Positions 54,000 through 63,228 of a DNA stretch of 64,000 nucleotides are shown one piece after another. Position 1 is the first letter of the stretch; every line of letters begins with the position of its first letter. Source of the DNA: Flagellimonas myxillae (GTDB lineage Bacteria > Bacteroidota > Bacteroidia > Flavobacteriales > Flavobacteriaceae); contig NZ_JAMFLY010000004.1 of NCBI RefSeq assembly GCF_023502235.1, forward strand, positions 1 through 64,000. Reading direction: 5' to 3'. A program made the translations under genes and the position numbers. Below the pieces are notes generated by a model. The model made no database searches and was not told where the DNA came from. It saw only the letters and a program-made list of their open reading frames with translations.

Positions 54000-54713
54000 A
54001 TGGATAGAAGAAAAAGTCTAAAGTCGATACTCCTCGGAGGAGTGGCCGGTGGATTGGCCGTTCATGGATGCAGTCCCAAGCCCGAAAATGCCACCGAACC
54101 TGTGGTGGAAATCAAAAAATACAGCTACGGAAGAACCCCTAAGGAGCAGAAGGCCATTGAAAAACTTTTGTCCGAGACTTTTTTCAATGAACATGAAATG
54201 AACACACTTTCTACCCTTTGCAATCTTATTCTTCCTGCAGAAGGTGAACTTAAGGGTGCCCTGGATGCAGAAGTCCCCGATTTTATCGAGTTCATGGTCA
54301 AGGATATCCCGGAATATCAACCCACACTAAGGGGAGGCCTCATGTGGTTGGACCACAAATGCGGTACGGAATTCAACCTGCTGTTCAATGCGGCAACCGA
54401 AGAACAGCAAAAAAGCATCTTGGATGGTATCGCTTTTCCGGATATTTCGGTCCCTGAAGCAGAACGTCCATTGGAGATTCAATTCTTTTCGCTGATGCGG
54501 AACCTAACCCTAACTGGGTATTATACCTCCAAATTGGGTATTGAAGAATTGGATTATAAGGGCAACTCCCCCAACGTATGGGACGGAGTGCCAGAGGATG
54601 TCTTGGCGCAACACGGGGTTTCTTATGATGAGGAATGGTTGGCCAAGTGCGTGGACCAAAGCAAACGGGGAGTGCTCGCCGAATGGGACGATGACGGAAA
54701 GCTTATAACCTAA
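54000..54713 (+). CDS. Gluconate 2-dehydrogenase subunit 3-like protein with Tat signal
   Basis: A 237-residue small subunit partner for the GMC oxidoreductase just upstream. The N-terminus DRRKSLKSILLGGVAGGLAVHGC has a twin arginine followed by a lipobox-like Cys, so it is probably a Tat-exported lipoprotein that carries the signal-less large subunit across the membrane by hitch-hiking. The family core includes EHEMNTLSTLCNLILPAEGE, FIEFMVKDIPEYQ and FFSLMRNLTLTGYYTS. The third (cytochrome c) subunit of classical gluconate dehydrogenase is not nearby; a c-type cytochrome from elsewhere may serve. Confidence 0.88.
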   Translation: MDRRKSLKSILLGGVAGGLAVHGCSPKPENATEPVVEIKKYSYGRTPKEQKAIEKLLSETFFNEHEMNTLSTLCNLILPAEGELKGALDAEVPDFIEFMVKDIPEYQPTLRGGLMWLDHKCGTEFNLLFNAATEEQQKSILDGIAFPDISVPEAERPLEIQFFSLMRNLTLTGYYTSKLGIEELDYKGNSPNVWDGVPEDVLAQHGVSYDEEWLAKCVDQSKRGVLAEWDDDGKLIT

Positions 54714-54737
54714 ACACCTGACCAAAAAAGAGGATTG

Positions 54738-54760
54738 GCTTGCATGGCAAGCTAAATTTT
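54738..54760 (+). terminator. Possible terminator of the GMC operon
   Basis: GCTTGC-ATG-GCAAGC is followed by TAAATTTT, 25 nt after the small-subunit stop. A weak but plausible stem. Confidence 0.45.
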
Positions 54761-54801
54761 ACCGATATTTGCGCTCACATTTTTCTGGATAATTCCTAAA
54801 C

Positions 54802-54888
54802 GCCCACGTGGTGGAATTGGTAGACACGCTACCTTGAGGGGGTAGTGTTCGAAAGGACGTGCTGGTTCGACTCCAGTCGTGGGCACCA
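54802..54888 (+). tRNA. tRNA-Leu (anticodon GAG)
   Basis: An 87-nt class II tRNA with encoded CCA. The acceptor GCCCACG pairs with CGTGGGC, the anticodon stem is CTACC/GGTAG with loop TTGAGGG (anticodon GAG), a long variable arm (TGTTCGAAAGGACG) follows, and the T arm is CTGG-TTCGACT-CCAG. It reads CUC/CUU codons. A GATATTTG, one base off the -7 consensus, lies about 35 nt upstream. Confidence 0.96.
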
Positions 54889-54914
54889 AACCGCATTTTA
54901 TGCGGTTTTTTTGT
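54888..54914 (+). terminator. Terminator after tRNA-Leu
   Basis: AAACCGCA-TTTTA-TGCGGTTT, then TTTT. A short perfect stem just after the CCA end. Confidence 0.85.
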
Positions 54915-55009
54915 TTCTAGCAGTTTTAAATAGCCATCTTCCCTTAAACACATTTCTTAAAAGCCTCCTAAAAATTAATGACATTATTAGGATGGCAGCG
55001 ATTTAATTG

Positions 55010-55017
55010 TAAATTTG
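55010..55017 (+). promoter_or_regulatory. Putative -7 element of the carotenoid operon
   Basis: TAAATTTG matches TAnnTTTG, 18 nt before the ATG of the MerR regulator at 55036. No clear -33 TTG. The neighbouring AT-rich sequence is where a CarH-type operator would be expected. Confidence 0.4.
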
Positions 55018-55035
55018 TTTAATCTTTATTTGAAA

Positions 55036-55938
55036 ATGATGAACAATGTAAAGAAATCTTTCAGCATTCGTGATATGGAAAACTTGTCTGGAATAAAGGC
55101 ACACACCATTCGAATCTGGGAAAAAAGGTACAATTTGTTTAGCCCTGAGCGGACAACCACCAACATCAGGACCTATAGTTTGGCAAGTCTTCAAAAATTG
55201 TTGAATGTCACCTTGCTGTACAATAATGGATACAAAATATCGAAAATTGCGAAACTTGAAGAAACCCAAATTCCTGTACTGGTACGGGAAATAGTTTCCA
55301 ACACCAGTGAAAAGGACCATGCCATAAATGCTTTTAAGCTCGCCATGGTCAACTTTGACCAATTGCTCTTCCTCAATACCTATAACAGTCTATTGGCCGA
55401 TCGTTCGTTTAAGGATATTTTCAATCAAGTGCTTATTCCCTTGTTGAACGAACTAGGTCTTTTATGGCAAACAGATACCATTAGCCCAGCACATGAGCAT
55501 TTTATTTCCCATTTGATCAAACAAAAAATCCATATCAACACGGAAAAGCTTCAAATGATGGAGCCTACCAAAAAAGATAAGGTATTTGCCCTTTTCCTGC
55601 CAGAAAATGAAATTCACGAAATCGGTCTCTTGTACCTCAACTATGAGATTAATTTACGAGGATACAAGTCCATCTATTTGGGTCAGACCATGCCCATCGA
55701 AAATCTAGTGGATTTATTGAAATACCACGATGACATTCATTTTGTGAGCTATTTTACCGTCTCCCCGACCAAGGATGAACTCACCTCCTATTTCGAAAAG
55801 TTTTGGAATACGATGAAGGCTTCCGAAAATTCCAGATTATGGGTGCTTGGGCATCAAATCAAATATATTACCCAAGATGAGCTTCCCAACCATGTAAAAG
55901 CCTTTAACTCCATTGACCAACTATTGGAAATATTATAA
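55036..55938 (+). CDS. CarH-like MerR regulator with B12-binding signature
   Basis: A 300-residue regulator. The N-terminal MerR helix-turn-helix is FSIRDMENLSGIKAHTIRIWEKRYNLFSPERTTTNIRTYS. The middle helical domain has W144-x9-E154-H155 (LWQTDTISPAHEHF), the W-x9-EH signature of B12-dependent photoreceptors. The C-terminal Rossmann part has E192-x-H194-x-x-G197 (NEIHEIG), the expected cobalt-ligand motif. This set matches CarH, which represses carotenoid genes in the dark with adenosylcobalamin and releases DNA in light. The gene is 8 nt before crtI, so light-dependent control of its own operon is likely (inference). ATG at 55036 (or 55039) preferred to a TTG upstream. Confidence 0.85.
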   Translation: MMNNVKKSFSIRDMENLSGIKAHTIRIWEKRYNLFSPERTTTNIRTYSLASLQKLLNVTLLYNNGYKISKIAKLEETQIPVLVREIVSNTSEKDHAINAFKLAMVNFDQLLFLNTYNSLLADRSFKDIFNQVLIPLLNELGLLWQTDTISPAHEHFISHLIKQKIHINTEKLQMMEPTKKDKVFALFLPENEIHEIGLLYLNYEINLRGYKSIYLGQTMPIENLVDLLKYHDDIHFVSYFTVSPTKDELTSYFEKFWNTMKASENSRLWVLGHQIKYITQDELPNHVKAFNSIDQLLEIL

Positions 55939-55946
55939 ACTGACCC

Positions 55947-57404
55947 ATGAAGGCCATCGTAATCGGTTCTGGTTTCTCCTCGCTTTCCGCCGCCTGCTAT
56001 TTGGCAAAGGCCGGACTGGAAGTAGAGGTTTTTGAAAAAAACGAATCCGTTGGTGGCCGGGCCAGACAATTAATCAAACAAGGCTTTACTTTCGATATTG
56101 GCCCAAGTTGGTATTGGATGCCGGATATTTTTGAGAAATTTTTCGCAGATTTTAACAAAAGTCCTTCGGACTACTACCAATTGGACAAGCTTAATCCCGC
56201 TTACAAGATTTTTTTCAAGGACGATAGTATCACTATAGGGGATTGTATGGAGCAAATTTGCCAAGAATTCGATCGTATCGAAAAGGGCAGTAGCGTGCAT
56301 CTAAGAAGTTTTATAAAAAAAGCACAGGACAACTATAATATTGCCATAAATAAGGTGGTATTAAAACCAGGCATTTCTCCATTTGAGCTGGTGACCAAGG
56401 ACACCGTTCTCCGTTTGGATCAATTCTTCAAAACCATCAGTCAAGAAGTACGCAAGCGCTTTGAAAACCCCAAATTGATTTCCACCTTGGAGTTTCCGGT
56501 GTTATTTCTGGGGGCCAAACCCAGTAAAACGCCATCCTTCTACAGCTTTATGAACTTTGCCGATTTCGGGCTTGGCACATGGCATCCCAGAGGGGGTATG
56601 TACGAGATTATTAAGGCAATGACCGCCTTGGCCAAAGAATTGGGGGTAACCATCCATACCAATAGTCCGGTGGATAAAATCCTGGTATTGGACGGTGAAA
56701 TATGTGGTATCCATAGCAATGGCACCAATACTACCGCAGACTATGTGGTGAGCGGAGCAGATTACCATCACTCGGAAACTCTCTTGGACAAAAAGTACCG
56801 ACAATATTCCGAAACGTATTGGAATTCCCGCATTTATGCCCCATCCTCACTTCTGTTTTATATCGGATTCAACAAAAAACTAAGAAACGTACACCACCAT
56901 AATCTCTTTTTTGATACCGATTTTGGGCAACATGCCCGTGAAATCTATGATCACCCGCAATGGCCAACAAACCCTCTGTTCTATGCCAACTTTCCTTCCG
57001 TAACGGACGGAACCATGGCGCCTGAAAATTGCGAGACCGGTTTTTTTCTGGTTCCCATCGCCCCAGGCCTGGAGGATACACCAGAACTAAGGTCTCAATA
57101 TTTCGATATTGTGATGGACAGATTCGAATCCCTTACGGACCAAGAGGTTAGAAAATCAATTATCTTTAAGGAAAGCTTCTGCGTAAACGATTTTATCGAG
57201 CAATACAATTCCTTTAAGGGCAATGCCTATGGAATGGCAAATACCCTGAAGCAAACAGCCTTTTTACGGCCTAACCTCAAAAGTAGCAAGGTAAAAAACC
57301 TGTTTTTCACAGGACAGCTCACAGTTCCAGGCCCGGGAGTTCCTCCATCCTTGATATCCGGCAAGCTGGTGGCTGACCTATTAACCAAAAATTTAAAATC
57401 ATGA
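55947..57404 (+). CDS. crtI: Phytoene desaturase
   Basis: Converts phytoene to lycopene by stepwise dehydrogenation with FAD at the membrane. The 485 residues match bacterial CrtI. The FAD loop is VIGSGFSSLSAACYLAKAGL, then VFEKNESVGGRARQL and FDIGPSWYWMPDIFEKFF. Middle landmarks are FPVLFLGAKPSKTPSFYSFM and HPRGGMYEIIKAM. The C-terminal signature FFTGQLTVPGPGVPPSLISGKLVADLL is diagnostic. It is 8 nt after the CarH-like regulator and overlaps crtB by 4 bp. Confidence 0.95.
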   Translation: MKAIVIGSGFSSLSAACYLAKAGLEVEVFEKNESVGGRARQLIKQGFTFDIGPSWYWMPDIFEKFFADFNKSPSDYYQLDKLNPAYKIFFKDDSITIGDCMEQICQEFDRIEKGSSVHLRSFIKKAQDNYNIAINKVVLKPGISPFELVTKDTVLRLDQFFKTISQEVRKRFENPKLISTLEFPVLFLGAKPSKTPSFYSFMNFADFGLGTWHPRGGMYEIIKAMTALAKELGVTIHTNSPVDKILVLDGEICGIHSNGTNTTADYVVSGADYHHSETLLDKKYRQYSETYWNSRIYAPSSLLFYIGFNKKLRNVHHHNLFFDTDFGQHAREIYDHPQWPTNPLFYANFPSVTDGTMAPENCETGFFLVPIAPGLEDTPELRSQYFDIVMDRFESLTDQEVRKSIIFKESFCVNDFIEQYNSFKGNAYGMANTLKQTAFLRPNLKSSKVKNLFFTGQLTVPGPGVPPSLISGKLVADLLTKNLKS

Positions 57405-58240
57405 AGTCTATTTTTGATGATGTCTCTCGAAATTGCAGCAAAATTGTGACCGAATCCTATAGCACCTCCTTTGCCTTGGCCACAAAAATGCTGTCACCCT
57501 CCATCCGAAAGGACATATACAACATTTATGGTTTTGTTCGATTTGCAGATGAAATTGTGGATACCTTCCATGATTTCAACAAGGAGGAACTGTTCAATAA
57601 TTTTGAAAAGGACATGGTTTTGGCCTTGGAGCACAAAATAAGCCTGAATCCCATACTAAATTCCTTTCAGCAAACCTATCACAAGTACGATATCCCTTAT
57701 CATCTTGTCGATGCTTTTATGAAGAGTATGCGCATGGACCTTACCAAAAAGGAATATGAAAGTTTTGATGAGTATAGAGAATATATTTATGGCTCTGCCG
57801 ATGTGGTGGGACTCATGTGCCTTTGTGTTTTCGTAAAAGGGGATAGGGCAAAATATGAAGCCTTAAAAGAATCTGCCATGGCCTTGGGCTCGGCCTTTCA
57901 AAAGGTGAATTTTTTGCGTGATCTTAAAGCAGATTTTGAAGATTTGGAGCGCACGTATTTTCCAAATACGAACCTATCCGAATTGGATGAGGTTTCCAAA
58001 AAGAGGATTGTGGATGAGATTAGGGCGGATTTTGCCTTGGCCTATTCCGGAATTTTGAAACTTCCCAAGGATGCCAAATTTGGTGTTTATACCGCCTATA
58101 GGTACTACAAAAAATTGTTGCAAAAATTACAGAGCACTCCTCCCCTGGAAATAAAAAATACCCGCATCCGGGTACCGGACTATCAAAAATTGGGGCTGTT
58201 GGCACAGTCTTATGTAAACTACAAACTTCAATTGTTATAG
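57401..58240 (+). CDS. crtB: Phytoene synthase
   Basis: Joins two geranylgeranyl diphosphates head-to-head to give phytoene. The 279 residues are normal for bacterial CrtB. The first Asp-rich motif is RFADEIVDTFHDF; the second is FLRDLKADFEDLERTYFP; YIYGSADVVGLMCLCVF and ALGSAFQKVNF are conserved helices. Translationally coupled to crtI by an ATGA overlap and directly followed by crtZ, whose ATG is the next base after its stop. Confidence 0.94.
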   Translation: MKSIFDDVSRNCSKIVTESYSTSFALATKMLSPSIRKDIYNIYGFVRFADEIVDTFHDFNKEELFNNFEKDMVLALEHKISLNPILNSFQQTYHKYDIPYHLVDAFMKSMRMDLTKKEYESFDEYREYIYGSADVVGLMCLCVFVKGDRAKYEALKESAMALGSAFQKVNFLRDLKADFEDLERTYFPNTNLSELDEVSKKRIVDEIRADFALAYSGILKLPKDAKFGVYTAYRYYKKLLQKLQSTPPLEIKNTRIRVPDYQKLGLLAQSYVNYKLQLL

Positions 58241-58690
58241 ATGAAAGTGGCCCTTTGGATATTAATCTTTTTGACAACCTTTTCCATTATGGAATTCATG
58301 GCTTGGTTCACCCATAAATTTGTCATGCATGGATTTCTTTGGAGTTTGCACAAGGATCACCATAAAAAGGATCATGATTCGTGGTTTGAGCGAAACGATG
58401 CTTTCTTTATTTTCTATGCCATTGTAAGTATGGTTTGTTTTTATCTGGGTGCAGAAACCAGTTTTTGGTACGGGTGGCCACTAGGTTTTGGTATTTTGGC
58501 CTATGGTATTGCCTATTTCGTAGTGCACGATATTTTTATTCACCAGCGGTTTAAGATGTTCCGAAATGCCAACAATTGGTACGCTCGCGGGGTGCGCCGC
58601 GCGCATAAAATCCACCATAAGCATCTAGGAAAGGAAGATGGGGAGTGTTTTGGAATGTTGGTGGTACCTTTCAAATACTTTAAAAAGTAA
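58241..58690 (+). CDS. crtZ: Beta-carotene hydroxylase
   Basis: A 149-residue di-iron membrane enzyme adding 3-hydroxyl groups to beta-carotene, giving zeaxanthin. Histidine clusters typical of the family are in WFTHKFVMHG, LHKDHHKKDH and HDIFIHQRF plus RRAHKIHHKHLG. Four hydrophobic segments surround them. It ends the carH-crtI-crtB-crtZ operon; lycopene cyclase (crtY) is not in the window and must be elsewhere. Its 3' end overlaps the convergent TlpA gene by 11 bp. Confidence 0.93.
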   Translation: MKVALWILIFLTTFSIMEFMAWFTHKFVMHGFLWSLHKDHHKKDHDSWFERNDAFFIFYAIVSMVCFYLGAETSFWYGWPLGFGILAYGIAYFVVHDIFIHQRFKMFRNANNWYARGVRRAHKIHHKHLGKEDGECFGMLVVPFKYFKK

Positions 58691-59252
58691 CCAATTCCGC
58701 CAAAAGTTCGTCCAATAGTGCTTTTGTGCTTTGCGAATCCCATTTGACCGCACCAATTTCCCTAACTGCCACTTTTCCCGATTTACTTAGGATATAAGTT
58801 GCAGGAATACTTCGTGATACCAACAAATCAGGGGTTTTTGAAGTCTCAAAATAAACAGGAAGCTCATACTCCCTTTTGGTAAGAAAAGAACGCACTTTGC
58901 CTTTCTCGTCATTGGCCACAAAGGCAAAGAACACTTTATCCTTGTACTTGGTATGCAGTCGGTCCAAGCTGGGTAGCTCAGCCACACAGGGCGGACACCA
59001 AGTTGCCCAAAAATTGATCAATACCACCTTGCCCTTGGTATTTTCAAAATTGAATGGGTTCCCATCCAAATCAACAAGGTCCCATTGGTAATCTTTTAGG
59101 GTCTCACGTTTGCTAACAACAACCACATCTGCACTGGAGGAGAACAGTTTTCCGGCCAAAACCTTTACGTGAAATCCGATAGGCGTGAACAATAGCAGTA
59201 CAATCGCCAATATCCAGATTCCGTTGTTTATTTGCTCCTTGGAAAACTTCAT
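58680..59252 (-). CDS. TlpA-family thiol:disulfide oxidoreductase
   Basis: A 190-residue membrane-anchored thioredoxin-fold protein. One N-terminal helix (IWILAIVLLLFTPIGFHVKVL) anchors it; the periplasmic domain has the redox motif WATWCPPCVAELPSL with CPPC, then VFFAFVANDEKG and the cis-Pro loop SIPATYIL. It probably reduces disulfides in envelope proteins or c-type cytochromes. A TTG at 59273 is in frame; the ATG at 59252 (MKFSKEQ) gives a normal anchor. It lies downstream of a paralogue that has lost the CxxC. Confidence 0.9.
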   Translation of the reverse strand: MKFSKEQINNGIWILAIVLLLFTPIGFHVKVLAGKLFSSSADVVVVSKRETLKDYQWDLVDLDGNPFNFENTKGKVVLINFWATWCPPCVAELPSLDRLHTKYKDKVFFAFVANDEKGKVRSFLTKREYELPVYFETSKTPDLLVSRSIPATYILSKSGKVAVREIGAVKWDSQSTKALLDELLAELVTF

Positions 59253-59262
59253 GGGATAAGCA

Positions 59263-59823
59263 TCACTCTTCAATCAAAGCGTCTAAAAGGGCGTACACCT
59301 TTTCGTTGCTCCAATCCGCGATTTTCTTTTTGTAGATAACAATATTACCCGATTTATCAATCAAATAGGAAGCGGGTACCGTATCAGGGTCAATAGGGGT
59401 CTTTTCCCCAATAATCAGATAGGTGACTGGAAAAGTGAATCCTTTTTTATCCATGAATTCCTCTACCGGCGGCCTATTTTCGTTGGTGATGATATAAAAA
59501 TCCATCTGCCCCTTATATCTGTCGTACATGTCCTGGATACTTGCCAACTCCGCCTCACTGGGCAATCTCCATGAGGCCCATAGATTGATAAAGATTACAT
59601 TTCCCTTGGAGCGTTCAAAATTGAAGAAATTCCATTCCGCATCCTTCAACTTCCAATCATAATCCGTTATTTTTTCCCTTTGGGATACCTCTATTATCGG
59701 AGGTGAAGAGGCGAAGAACCTGTTTAACAGTACTTTTCCAAAGTGACCCATTGGGGTAATAAAAAAAGAAAGCACAAAGAGAATTAGAATACTGTTGATA
59801 AGGGTCTTTTTTCCTTTCTTCAT
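59263..59823 (-). CDS. TlpA paralogue lacking the CxxC motif
   Basis: A 187-residue protein with the same layout as its downstream neighbour: one N-terminal helix (LINSILILFVLSFFITPMG), then a thioredoxin fold (FERSKGNVIFINLWASW). At the active site it reads WASWRLPSEAEL where the neighbour reads WATWCPPCVAEL, so both catalytic Cys are replaced (Arg and Ser). The cis-Pro loop TVPASYLID is kept. It cannot act as a disulfide reductase and may instead bind or hold the active partner or a thiol substrate (inference). The ATG at 59823 follows an upstream GTG. Its stop lies only 10 nt before the partner's ATG (59252). Confidence 0.85.
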   Translation of the reverse strand: MKKGKKTLINSILILFVLSFFITPMGHFGKVLLNRFFASSPPIIEVSQREKITDYDWKLKDAEWNFFNFERSKGNVIFINLWASWRLPSEAELASIQDMYDRYKGQMDFYIITNENRPPVEEFMDKKGFTFPVTYLIIGEKTPIDPDTVPASYLIDKSGNIVIYKKKIADWSNEKVYALLDALIEE

Positions 59824-59839
59824 CACGATGGGTTTGTCT

Positions 59840-59847
59840 CAAAACTA
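59840..59847 (-). promoter_or_regulatory. Putative -7 element for the TlpA pair
   Basis: On the minus strand this reads TAGTTTTG (TAnnTTTG), 16 nt before the ATG at 59823 and directly after the aconitase terminator. Confidence 0.4.
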
Positions 59848-59849
59848 AA

Positions 59850-59880
59850 AAACTCCTGACATAAAATCAGGAGTTTTTCT
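59850..59880 (-). terminator. Terminator after aconitase gene
   Basis: AAACTCCTGA-CATAAAA-TCAGGAGTTT is a 10-bp perfect stem with T-runs on both strands, 20 nt beyond the aconitase stop. Confidence 0.85.
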
Positions 59881-59899
59881 TTTTTATGGATAAAAGTGT

Positions 59900-62170
59900 T
59901 TATGCATTTTCCTTTTTGATAAGGTTCAAGGCCGAGCCTTCTCTGAACCAATCAATCTGGGAATCATTATAGGTATGGTTTACTATGATGTTGTCCTTGC
60001 TGCCATCAGCATGCACAACTTCCAAAGTCAATTGTTTTCCTGGAGCAAACTCAGCGATATCAACAAAATTGAAAGTATCATCCTCTTGAATCAAATCATA
60101 ATCGCTTTCATTGGCAAAGGTCAATGCCAACATGCCTTGTTTCTTCAAATTGGTTTCGTGGATCCTGGCAAAGGACTTTACCAAAACAGCTGCAACCCCT
60201 AAATGTCTGGGCTGCATGGCGGCATGCTCCCTAGAAGACCCTTCCCCATAGTTATGGTCTCCCACCACAATGGTTCTGATTCCCTCTTTTTTATACGCTC
60301 TTTGGGCATCTGGTACAGCACTATATTCCCCAGTAAGTTGATTTTTCACAAAGTTAGTCTGCTTGTTAAAAGCATTCACAGCACCAATTAGGGTATTGTT
60401 GGCAATATTGTCCAAATGACCCCTATATCGCAACCAAGGTCCTGCCATGGAAATGTGATCCGTGGTACACTTGCCAAATGCCTTGATCAATAACTTCACG
60501 CCCTGCAGACTGTCCGTGGAAATTGGAACAAAGGGTTCCAACAATTGAAGTCTTTCCGAGGTTGGTGACACTACCACCTGAACTCCACTTCCATCCTCCA
60601 TAGGAGCAATAAATCCGGCATCTTCTACAGCAAACCCTTCTGGTGGCAACTCGTACCCCCTTGGTTCATCCAACATCACTTCTTCCCCGTCCTCATTGAT
60701 CAATTTATCCGTTACCGGATTAAAATCCAGGCGCCCGGAAATAGCAATTGCCGTCACCAATTCGGGTGAACCAACAAATGCCAAGGTATTTGGGTTTCCA
60801 TCGGCACGTTTGGCAAAATTCCGGTTAAAGGAATGCACAATTGTGTTTCTTGGACCATCAGCAGCCTTGTCTCCATACCTATCCCACATTCCAATACATG
60901 GTCCGCAAGCATTGGCAAAAACTGTGGCCCCAATCGCGTTGAAGGTATCAATATAGCCATCACGGTCAATGGTATATCTTACCTGTTCCGATCCTGGGGT
61001 AATGGTAAACTTGGATTTTGTCTTAAGGTTTTTATCTGCCACCTGCTTGGCCAGCGAAGCTGCTCTTGAGATGTCTTCGTAGGAGGAGTTGGTACATGAA
61101 CCAATCAATCCAACCTCAACGTTCAATGGCCAATCGTTGGTTTTGGCAGCCTCTCCCATTTGGGAAATTGGTGTAGCCAAATCCGGTGTAAACGGGCCAT
61201 TCAAATGGGGCTCCAAAGTATCAAGGTCAATTTCTATGAGTTGGTCAAAGTACTGTTCTGGATTGGCATATACCTCGAGATCAGCGGTAAGGTGTTCCTT
61301 AACTTCAAGTGCCGCATCGGCCACATCTGCCCTATCCGTTGCCCTTAGGTAACGATCCATGGATTCATCATACCCGAAGGTGGAAGTTGTCGCACCGATC
61401 TCAGCACCCATATTACAAATGGTGCCCTTACCGGTACAGGACATGGCTGTTGCCCCTTCACCAAAATATTCAACAATTGCCCCGGTACCGCCTTTGGCGG
61501 TTACGATACCTGCAACCTTGAGTATTACATCTTTGGGGGCAGTCCAACCGGATAATTTTCCTTTCAATTTTACCCCAATCAATTTCGGGAACTTCAATTC
61601 CCAGGCCATTCCGGCCATTACATCCACTGCATCGGCACCACCGACACCTATGGCCACCATTCCAAGACCACCCGCATTTACAGTATGCGAATCGGTACCG
61701 ATCATCATTCCTCCTGGGAATGCATAATTTTCAAGTACCACTTGGTGGATGATTCCCGCACCTGGTTTCCAGAATCCAATTCCATACTTGTTGGAGACAG
61801 ACTCCAAAAAATTGAACACTTCGTTGCTGGTCTCGTTGGCGCGTTTTAAATCGGTTTTGGCATCGACCTTGGCCTGAATCAAGTGATCGCAGTGCACTGT
61901 TGTGGGCACTGCAACCTTGGGTTTTCCTGCATGCATAAACTGCAACAAGGCCATCTGGGCCGTGGCATCCTGACAAGCTACCCTGTCCGGTGCAAAATCC
62001 ACATAGTCCTTACCTCGTTCAAACTGTTTGGTGGGAGTTCCTTCCCACAAGTGCGAATACAGTATTTTTTCAGCTAGGGTCAACGGTCTTCCCACTAAAT
62101 CGCGGGCTTTCTCTATGCGCTCACCCATGGAGGCATACACCCCCTTGATCATGTCAATGTCAAACGCCAT
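59900..62170 (-). CDS. acn: Aconitate hydratase
   Basis: Interconverts citrate and isocitrate in the TCA cycle with a [4Fe-4S] cluster. The 756 residues correspond to the mitochondrial-like aconitase type. Cluster Cys residues are in [12 protein letters not shown] and [11 protein letters not shown]. Other blocks include [42 protein letters not shown], and the C-terminal swivelling domain [23 protein letters not shown] with the catalytic Ser. Single leftward gene; about 100 nt separate it from the upstream moxR gene. Confidence 0.96.
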   Translation of the reverse strand: MAFDIDMIKGVYASMGERIEKARDLVGRPLTLAEKILYSHLWEGTPTKQFERGKDYVDFAPDRVACQDATAQMALLQFMHAGKPKVAVPTTVHCDHLIQAKVDAKTDLKRANETSNEVFNFLESVSNKYGIGFWKPGAGIIHQVVLENYAFPGGMMIGTDSHTVNAGGLGMVAIGVGGADAVDVMAGMAWELKFPKLIGVKLKGKLSGWTAPKDVILKVAGIVTAKGGTGAIVEYFGEGATAMSCTGKGTICNMGAEIGATTSTFGYDESMDRYLRATDRADVADAALEVKEHLTADLEVYANPEQYFDQLIEIDLDTLEPHLNGPFTPDLATPISQMGEAAKTNDWPLNVEVGLIGSCTNSSYEDISRAASLAKQVADKNLKTKSKFTITPGSEQVRYTIDRDGYIDTFNAIGATVFANACGPCIGMWDRYGDKAADGPRNTIVHSFNRNFAKRADGNPNTLAFVGSPELVTAIAISGRLDFNPVTDKLINEDGEEVMLDEPRGYELPPEGFAVEDAGFIAPMEDGSGVQVVVSPTSERLQLLEPFVPISTDSLQGVKLLIKAFGKCTTDHISMAGPWLRYRGHLDNIANNTLIGAVNAFNKQTNFVKNQLTGEYSAVPDAQRAYKKEGIRTIVVGDHNYGEGSSREHAAMQPRHLGVAAVLVKSFARIHETNLKKQGMLALTFANESDYDLIQEDDTFNFVDIAEFAPGKQLTLEVVHADGSKDNIIVNHTYNDSQIDWFREGSALNLIKKENA

Positions 62171-62270
62171 TCTGCTTTAGAATTTTAGATTTTTGTAATT
62201 CGGTAAATTTAGTAAAATACCTACGATTAAGGAATTAGAATCTACTAAATAAGTGGGGTAGAAATTGAAT

Positions 62271-63224
62271 TTATAATAATTCTGAGATGATCTGCTCTTC
62301 AGATATGCCTTCTGCCTCCGCTTTATAGTTCTTTAGGATTCTGTGACGAAGTATTCCCAAAGCAACAGCTTGCACGTCGTCCCTGTCTGGGGAGAACTTT
62401 CCGTGGATTGCAGCATGTGCTTTGGCTCCCAAGATCAGATTTTGGGATGCGCGGGGTCCAGCGCCCCAATCTACATAAGTGTTGATGAAATCTGAAGAAT
62501 CCGGCATGCCAGGACGTGTCTTGTTCACTAGGCGTACGGTATAATCAATAACGTTTTCGGGTACCGGTATCCGACGGACCAAATGTTGTACGGCGACAAT
62601 GTCATCGGCATTCAACAAGGTTTTAAGCTCCACATGTTCGTCTGTGGTAGTGGATTTAACCACTTGTTTCTCTTCTTCCACAGAAGGATATTTAAGCTCA
62701 ATGGCAAACATGAAACGGTCCAATTGGGCTTCCGGCAAGGGATAGGTCCCTTCTTGTTCTATTGGATTTTGGGTGGCCAACACAAAATAGGGCATCGCCA
62801 GTTTATGCTGCTCCCCTGCAATGGTCACCGCTTTTTCCTGCATGGCCTCCAACAGGGCGGCTTGCGTTTTGGGCGGGGTACGATTGATCTCGTCCGCCAA
62901 AATAATGTTGGCAAACACAGGCCCCTTAATAAACTTAAAATTCCGGTTTTGGTCCAACACTTCGCTTCCCAAAATATCGCTTGGCATTAAATCGGGCGTA
63001 AACTGGATTCTTTTAAAATCGAGCCCTAATGTTTGAGCTATGGTGTTCACCATAAGGGTTTTGGCCAATCCTGGAACGCCTATCAACAGTGAGTGACCCC
63101 CCGTATAAATGGAAATTAAAATTTGTTCGATTACCTTTTCCTGTCCAACTATGACCTTGGCAATCTCATCCTTTAGCTCCTGATGTTTTTTTACAAGGTT
63201 TTCTACTGCTGCAACGTCTGACAT
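62271..63224 (-). CDS. MoxR-family AAA+ ATPase
   Basis: A 317-residue AAA+ ATPase thought to act as a chaperone for assembly of metal or protein complexes. Walker A is GVPGLAKTLM, Walker B is IILADEINRTPPKTQAALLEAMQE, sensor 1 is in VLATQNPIEQEGTYPLPEAQLDRFMF, and the C-terminal lid includes DWGAGPRASQNLILGAKAHA and RHRILKNYKAEAEG. The usual MoxR neighbours (DUF58, VWA, BatA-like) are not on this side. It starts 4 nt after a peptidyl-prolyl isomerase gene and is probably co-transcribed with it. Confidence 0.93.
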   Translation of the reverse strand: MSDVAAVENLVKKHQELKDEIAKVIVGQEKVIEQILISIYTGGHSLLIGVPGLAKTLMVNTIAQTLGLDFKRIQFTPDLMPSDILGSEVLDQNRNFKFIKGPVFANIILADEINRTPPKTQAALLEAMQEKAVTIAGEQHKLAMPYFVLATQNPIEQEGTYPLPEAQLDRFMFAIELKYPSVEEEKQVVKSTTTDEHVELKTLLNADDIVAVQHLVRRIPVPENVIDYTVRLVNKTRPGMPDSSDFINTYVDWGAGPRASQNLILGAKAHAAIHGKFSPDRDDVQAVALGILRHRILKNYKAEAEGISEEQIISELL

Positions 63225-63228
63225 GCAC

